From the NCBI GenBank assembly GCA_944363995.1, contig CALVVV010000049.1, positions 1 to 9,180 of the forward strand: a stretch of 9,180 bases of DNA. The letters are read 5' to 3'. Source of the DNA: an uncultured Bacilli bacterium (GTDB lineage: Bacteria; Bacillota_I; Bacilli_A; RF39; UBA660). Of the stretch, positions 6,003 through 9,180 are shown in pieces. The notes under the pieces were generated by a model. It did not search any database. It saw only the letters and a program-made list of their open reading frames with translations, and was not told where the DNA came from. Position numbers and translations under genes: made by a program. Each line of letters starts with the position of its first letter. Positions within the stretch are counted from its first letter, which is position 1.

Positions 6003-6338
6003 ATGGAAGCAAGAGCTATCGCTAAAAACGTAAGAATTGCCCCTCGTAAAGCACGTTTAGTCATAAATTTAATTCGTGGCAAAAGTGTAGCTGAGGCTGA
6101 AATAATTTTATCTAACTTAAATAAAGAAGCAGCTCGCTTGATAAAAAAAGTATTAATTAGTGCTACTGCTAATGCAACTAATAATTTAGGACTTAAACAA
6201 GAAGATTTAAAAGTAAAAGAAGCAATGGTTGATGGTGGCTTAGTAATGAAAAGAATGAATTTTGGTTCGCGTGGATACGTTGATCCAATCAAAAAAAGAA
6301 CTAGCCATATCACAATCGTTGTAAGTGATAATAAATAA
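6003..6338 (+). CDS. rplV: 50S ribosomal protein L22
   Basis: L22 binds 23S rRNA and sends a long beta-hairpin into the exit tunnel next to L4; hairpin mutations can give macrolide resistance. The 111-residue protein has the typical RIAPRKARLVINLIRGKSV (11-29) and ends in KKRTSHITIVVSD. The tunnel hairpin (about residues 77-97) reads DGGLVMKRMNFGSRGYVDPI. It differs somewhat from the common GPxLKRxxPRAxGRA pattern but keeps its length. GAAGGGAG precedes the ATG. An antisense reading frame over this gene is a shadow. Confidence 0.97.
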   Translation: MEARAIAKNVRIAPRKARLVINLIRGKSVAEAEIILSNLNKEAARLIKKVLISATANATNNLGLKQEDLKVKEAMVDGGLVMKRMNFGSRGYVDPIKKRTSHITIVVSDNK

Positions 6339-6355
6339 AGAAAGGTGGGAAAAGC

Positions 6356-7033
6356 ATGGGTCAAAAAGTTAGTCCAATTGGACTTCGTATCGGCATCAAT
6401 AAAACATGGGAATCTACTTGGTATGCTAATAATAAAGATTTTTCAAAATATTTATTGAATGACAATAAAATTCGTAAATATTTAAATAAAAAATTAAAAG
6501 ATGCAGCTATTGCCAATGTTTTAATTGAAAGAACTGCTAAAAAGACCGATGTAATTATCAATACCGCTAAACCTGGTGTTGTAATAGGCCATGGTGGCGA
6601 AGAAATTGAAAAACTAAGAAAAGAAATAAGTAAATTAGTTGGTGAAGATATTCAAATATCAATTATGGAAGTAAAAAAACCTGATTTAGTTGCTGCTTTA
6701 GTAGCTGAAAATATCGCTCACCAAATAGAAAACCGTGTATCATTTAGAATTGCCCAAAAAAGAGCAATTAGAAATGTTATGAAAGCGGGAGCAAAAGGAA
6801 TTAAAACTTCTGTATCAGGTCGTTTAGGAGGCGCTGATATGGCTAGAACTGAAGGATATACAGAAGGAATGATTCCATTACATACTTTAAGAGCTGATGT
6901 AGACTATGCACACAAAGAAGCAAACACAACATATGGTAAAATTGGTGTTAAAGTATGGATATATAAAGGTGAAATTTTAAATTCAGCTAATAAGGGAGGT
7001 AATAAAGATGGCCGTAATACCAAAAAGAACTAA
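6356..7033 (+). CDS. rpsC: 30S ribosomal protein S3
   Basis: S3 lines the mRNA entry channel and has helicase-like mRNA-binding activity. The 225 residues comprise the N-terminal MGQKVSPIGLRIGI, a KH domain with KPGVVIGHGGEEIEKL (GHGG loop at 78-81), and a C-terminal domain with RAIRNVMKAGAKGIKTSVSGRLGGADMAR and GKIGVKVWIYKGEI. GAAAGGTGGG precedes the start. The last 26 bases overlap the start of rplP in another frame, and the NKGGNKDG segment near the C-terminus also encodes the rplP ribosome binding site. Confidence 0.98.
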   Translation: MGQKVSPIGLRIGINKTWESTWYANNKDFSKYLLNDNKIRKYLNKKLKDAAIANVLIERTAKKTDVIINTAKPGVVIGHGGEEIEKLRKEISKLVGEDIQISIMEVKKPDLVAALVAENIAHQIENRVSFRIAQKRAIRNVMKAGAKGIKTSVSGRLGGADMARTEGYTEGMIPLHTLRADVDYAHKEANTTYGKIGVKVWIYKGEILNSANKGGNKDGRNTKKN

Positions 7034-7436
7034 ATATCGTCGTCCACATCGATTACCTTATGATGGATTAGCTAAAGGAAATACTAAATTAAGTTTTGGT
7101 GAATATGGATTACAAGCTCAAGAAGGTGCTTGGATTACCCAACAACAAATCGAAGCAGCTCGTGTTGCAATGACCCGTTATATGAAACGTGGAGGAAAAG
7201 TATATATCAACATTTTTCCACACTTATCATTAACTAGAATACCTTTAGAAACTCGTATGGGTAAAGGTAAAGGTCAACCAGAATTATGGGTTGCAGTAGT
7301 TAAGAAAAATAAAATTTTATTTGAAATTAATGGTGTTTCTGAAGATGTTGCTAGAGAAGCATTAAGACTTGCAGCACATAAATTACCAATTAAATGCAAA
7401 TTTATAAAAAAGGAAGGTGAAAATAGTGAAAACTAA
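7008..7436 (+). CDS. rplP: 50S ribosomal protein L16
   Basis: L16 organises the A-site tRNA region of the large subunit. The 142-residue protein carries PKRTKYRRPHR, FGEYGLQA, ARVAMTRYMKRGGKVYINIF (51-70), RMGKGKGQPELWVAVVK and SEDVAREALRLAAHKLP, all family hallmarks. Its N-terminus is MAVIPKR rather than the common MLLPKR. The ATG at 7008 is preceded by GGGAGG with good spacing and overlaps the end of rpsC by 26 bases, implying coupled translation. Its own 3' end overlaps rpmC. Confidence 0.98.
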   Translation: MAVIPKRTKYRRPHRLPYDGLAKGNTKLSFGEYGLQAQEGAWITQQQIEAARVAMTRYMKRGGKVYINIFPHLSLTRIPLETRMGKGKGQPELWVAVVKKNKILFEINGVSEDVAREALRLAAHKLPIKCKFIKKEGENSEN

Positions 7437-7620
7437 AGATATTAGAGAAATGTCAACAGAAGAATTAAACAAAAAAATCGAAGAATATAAAGAAGAATTA
7501 TTTAATTTACGTTTTCGCCAAGCAACCGGAAATCTTGAAAAACCTTCAAGAATTAGAGAATTAAGAAAGTTAGTCGCAAAGATGAAAACTATCATCAAAG
7601 AACGCGAACTAAATAACTAG
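7426..7620 (+). CDS. rpmC: 50S ribosomal protein L29 (GTG start)
   Basis: L29 is a small helical protein at the tunnel exit beside L23. I chose GTG at 7426, giving a 64-residue MKTKDIREMSTEELNKKIEE start that matches the family N-terminus. AGGAAGG (7411-7417) is eight bases upstream. A GTG at 7417 in the same frame would add three residues but overlaps the ribosome binding site. The motif EELFNLRFRQATGNLEKPSR is diagnostic, followed by IRELRKLVAKMKTIIKERE. It overlaps the end of rplP by 11 bases. Confidence 0.95.
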   Translation: MKTKDIREMSTEELNKKIEEYKEELFNLRFRQATGNLEKPSRIRELRKLVAKMKTIIKERELNN

Positions 7621-7628
7621 GAGGTACT

Positions 7629-7880
7629 ATGAATAAACATGAATTAATTGGTAAAGTTGTTAGCAATGCTTGTGATAAAACAATCACAGTATTAGTTGAA
7701 ACCCATAAAAAAGATAGTAAATATGGAAAAAGAGTTAAATATTCTAAAAAATATACAGCTCATGATCCAAAAAACGAAGCAGTCGTTGGTGACACTGTTC
7801 GTATTAGGGAAACTAGACCATTATCAAAAACTAAACGTTATTGTTTAGTAGAAGTGGTAGAAAAAGCAATTATTTTATAA
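7629..7880 (+). CDS. rpsQ: 30S ribosomal protein S17
   Basis: S17 is an OB-fold primary binder of the 5' domain of 16S rRNA. The 83-residue protein shows GKVVSNACDKTITVLVE (9-25), YGKRVKYSKKYTAHDP and the typical VGDTVRIRETRPLSKTKRYCLVEVVEKA. TAGGAGGT overlaps the rpmC stop and precedes the ATG. It lies between rpmC and rplN, with 24 bases to rplN. Confidence 0.98.
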   Translation: MNKHELIGKVVSNACDKTITVLVETHKKDSKYGKRVKYSKKYTAHDPKNEAVVGDTVRIRETRPLSKTKRYCLVEVVEKAIIL

Positions 7881-7904
7881 TTGTAAATATAAGGAGGATT
7901 AATT

Positions 7905-8273
7905 ATGATTCAACAAGAAAGTCGTCTTAAAGTCGCTGATAACTCAGGTGCTAGAGAAATATCTGTAATAAGAGTTTTAGGCGGTAGTAAAGTTAAGACA
8001 GGAAATATTGGTGATATAGTTGTTGGAACAGTAAAAAATGCTACTCCTAATGGAACAGTTGCTAAAGGTAAAGTAATAAAAGCTGTTATCGTTAGAAGTA
8101 GAAGAGGATTAAGACGCGAAGATGGTTCATATATTAAATTTGATGATAATGCTTGTGTTATTATCAAAGATGACAAAAGTCCAGTAGGAACTCGTGTTTT
8201 TGGTCCAGTAGCACGTGAATTACGTGATAAAGATTTTATGAAAATTGTATCACTAGCTAAAGAAGTGTTATAG
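7905..8273 (+). CDS. rplN: 50S ribosomal protein L14
   Basis: L14 is a beta-barrel protein at the subunit interface forming bridges to 16S rRNA; it is also the docking site of the silencing factor RsfS. The 122 residues are standard: MIQQESRLKVADNSGAREI, VLGGSKVKTGNIGDIVVGTV, VIVRSRRGLRREDGSYIKFD, and FGPVARELRDKDFMKIVSLA. AAGGAGG precedes the start. A long antisense open frame over it is only a shadow. This gene conventionally marks the beginning of the spc part of the cluster, but no promoter break is seen. Confidence 0.98.
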   Translation: MIQQESRLKVADNSGAREISVIRVLGGSKVKTGNIGDIVVGTVKNATPNGTVAKGKVIKAVIVRSRRGLRREDGSYIKFDDNACVIIKDDKSPVGTRVFGPVARELRDKDFMKIVSLAKEVL

Positions 8274-8282
8274 GAGGGTACT

Positions 8283-8591
8283 ATGAAATTAAAAACAGGA
8301 GATAAAGTAGTAGTTATCGCCGGAAAGAGTAAAGGTAAAGAAGGAACTATCATCAGTGTTTTAAAAGATAAAAATAAAGTTGTTGTTGAAGGCGCAAATA
8401 TGATAAAAAAACATATTAAACCAAATGGACAACAATCAGGGTCAATTGTTGAAAAAGAAGCACCTATTCACGCTTCAAACGTTATGATAATAGACCCAAA
8501 AACCAAAAAACCTACTCGTATAGGCCATACTACCAATAAAGCAGGAAAAAAGGTTAGAGTAAGTAAAAAATCTAACGAAAATCTTGATTAA
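8283..8591 (+). CDS. rplX: 50S ribosomal protein L24
   Basis: L24 is an assembly initiator that binds the 5' end region of 23S rRNA near the tunnel exit. The 102-residue protein has the KOW motif at its N-terminus (KTGDKVVVIAGKSKGKEGTI, residues 4-23). It also has VEGANMIKKHIKPN and IVEKEAPIHASNVMIIDP, and a Lys-rich C-terminus. TAGGAGGG overlaps the rplN stop. The spacing of 9 bases from rplN suggests coupled translation. Confidence 0.97.
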   Translation: MKLKTGDKVVVIAGKSKGKEGTIISVLKDKNKVVVEGANMIKKHIKPNGQQSGSIVEKEAPIHASNVMIIDPKTKKPTRIGHTTNKAGKKVRVSKKSNENLD

Positions 8592-8605
8592 GGAAGGAGG
8601 GTATT

Positions 8606-9145
8606 ATGAACCGCCTAAGAGAAAAATATAATAATGAAATTATTAAAAGTTTAAAAGATAAATATAATTATAAAAGTATTATGGAAGTTCCAAAATTAGA
8701 TAAAATCGTAGTTAATATTGGAGTTGGTGATGCTTCACATAATAGTAAAATGTTAGAAGCAGCTATGAAAGATTTGAGCATTATTACCGGTCAAAAACCA
8801 GTAGCTACAAAAGCTAAAAAAGCAATTGCAGGTTTTAAATTAAGAGCTGGTCAAGCAATTGGTTGTAAGGTAACTTTACGTGGCGAAAAAATGTATAACT
8901 TTTTAGATAAATTAATTAGTATAACATTACCACGAGTTAGAGATTTTAGAGGTTTATCTAATAAATCATTTGATGGACGTGGTAATTATACATTAGGTTT
9001 AACCGAACAATTAATATTCTCTGAAATTAATTATGATGATGTAGTTAAAGTAAGAGGTATGGATATCGTTTTTGTAACAACTGCAAAAACTAATGAAGAA
9101 GCCCATGATCTATTAAAAGGTTTTGGAATGCCATTTAAAAAATAG
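8606..9145 (+). CDS. rplE: 50S ribosomal protein L5
   Basis: L5 binds 5S rRNA in the central protuberance and contacts the P-site tRNA. The 179-residue protein matches family length. Hallmarks are VPKLDKIVVNIGVGDA, ITGQKPVATKAKKAIAGFKLR, GCKVTLRGEKMYNFLDKLI, LPRVRDFRGLS and the GRGNYTLGLTEQLIF segment, ending KGFGMPFKK. GGAAGGAGGG precedes the ATG. The stop is followed at once by the AGGAGG of the next gene. Confidence 0.98.
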   Translation: MNRLREKYNNEIIKSLKDKYNYKSIMEVPKLDKIVVNIGVGDASHNSKMLEAAMKDLSIITGQKPVATKAKKAIAGFKLRAGQAIGCKVTLRGEKMYNFLDKLISITLPRVRDFRGLSNKSFDGRGNYTLGLTEQLIFSEINYDDVVKVRGMDIVFVTTAKTNEEAHDLLKGFGMPFKK

Positions 9146-9154
9146 GAGGAGATT

Positions 9155-9180
9155 ATGGCTAAAAAAAGCATGATTATTAA
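9155..9180 (+). CDS. rpsN: 30S ribosomal protein S14 (partial, cut by the window edge)
   Basis: ATG at 9155 follows TAGGAGGAG and encodes MAKKSMII before the window ends. The position after rplE and this N-terminus match S14, which completes the head of the small subunit. Only eight codons are visible, so the zinc-ribbon (type Z) versus zinc-less form cannot be told. Confidence 0.8.

Noticed and set aside
7910..8353. Long antisense open frame over rplN
   Set aside because: Complementary shadow of a highly conserved ribosomal gene, with no start signal.

Overview
This is an AT-rich, low-GC Gram-positive type window, probably from an uncultured member of the Bacilli (RF39/Erysipelotrichia-like). 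That placement is an inference from base composition, Bacilli-like ribosomal protein sequences, strong AGGAGG ribosome binding sites and a Gram-positive style pilin. All tryptophans in the ribosomal genes are TGG and the pilin-like gene ends sensibly at TGA, so the standard bacterial code fits better than the Mycoplasma code.

Region 1 (1-2712) is accessory. It holds a large secreted or surface protein gene (376-2213) with a type IV prepilin N-terminus, Ig-like repeats and a C-terminal C-type-lectin-like (DUF6273-like) domain. The gene carries a run of ten G's just after its start codon. This run puts the start and the rest of the gene in different frames, which looks like a phase-variable gene caught in the OFF state. 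The last ~130 bases of the gene are compositionally distinct and look like a variable region (VR) of a diversity-generating retroelement (DGR). Downstream lie three inverted repeats. After them comes a short Asn-codon-rich sequence (2442-2552) that reads like the C-terminal motif of a DGR target and resembles a DGR template repeat (TR). The 3' part of this sequence plus 160 bases downstream is repeated at 96% identity at the very start of the window (1-220 versus 2493-2712). The pilin gene is therefore bracketed by two copies of a TR-plus-downstream-spacer unit, as if the window catches one unit of a tandem array. No reverse transcriptase is in the window, and the TR-like sequence is not the direct template of the VR beside it.

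Region 2 (2729-9180) is the start of the S10-spc ribosomal protein operon in canonical order: rpsJ, rplC, rplD, rplW, rplB, rpsS, rplV, rpsC, rplP, rpmC, rpsQ, rplN, rplX, rplE and the first codons of rpsN. A good sigma-A promoter (TTGATT-17-TATAAT) lies only 16 bases after the end of the repeat, followed by a structured leader of about 125 bases. The genes are packed tightly on the + strand, often with the ribosome binding site of one gene inside the end of the previous one, giving coupled production of ribosomal proteins.

The notable biology is in region 1: a surface pilin-like lectin that may combine ON/OFF switching at its N-terminus with targeted hypervariation at its C-terminus, sitting directly upstream of an essential operon.
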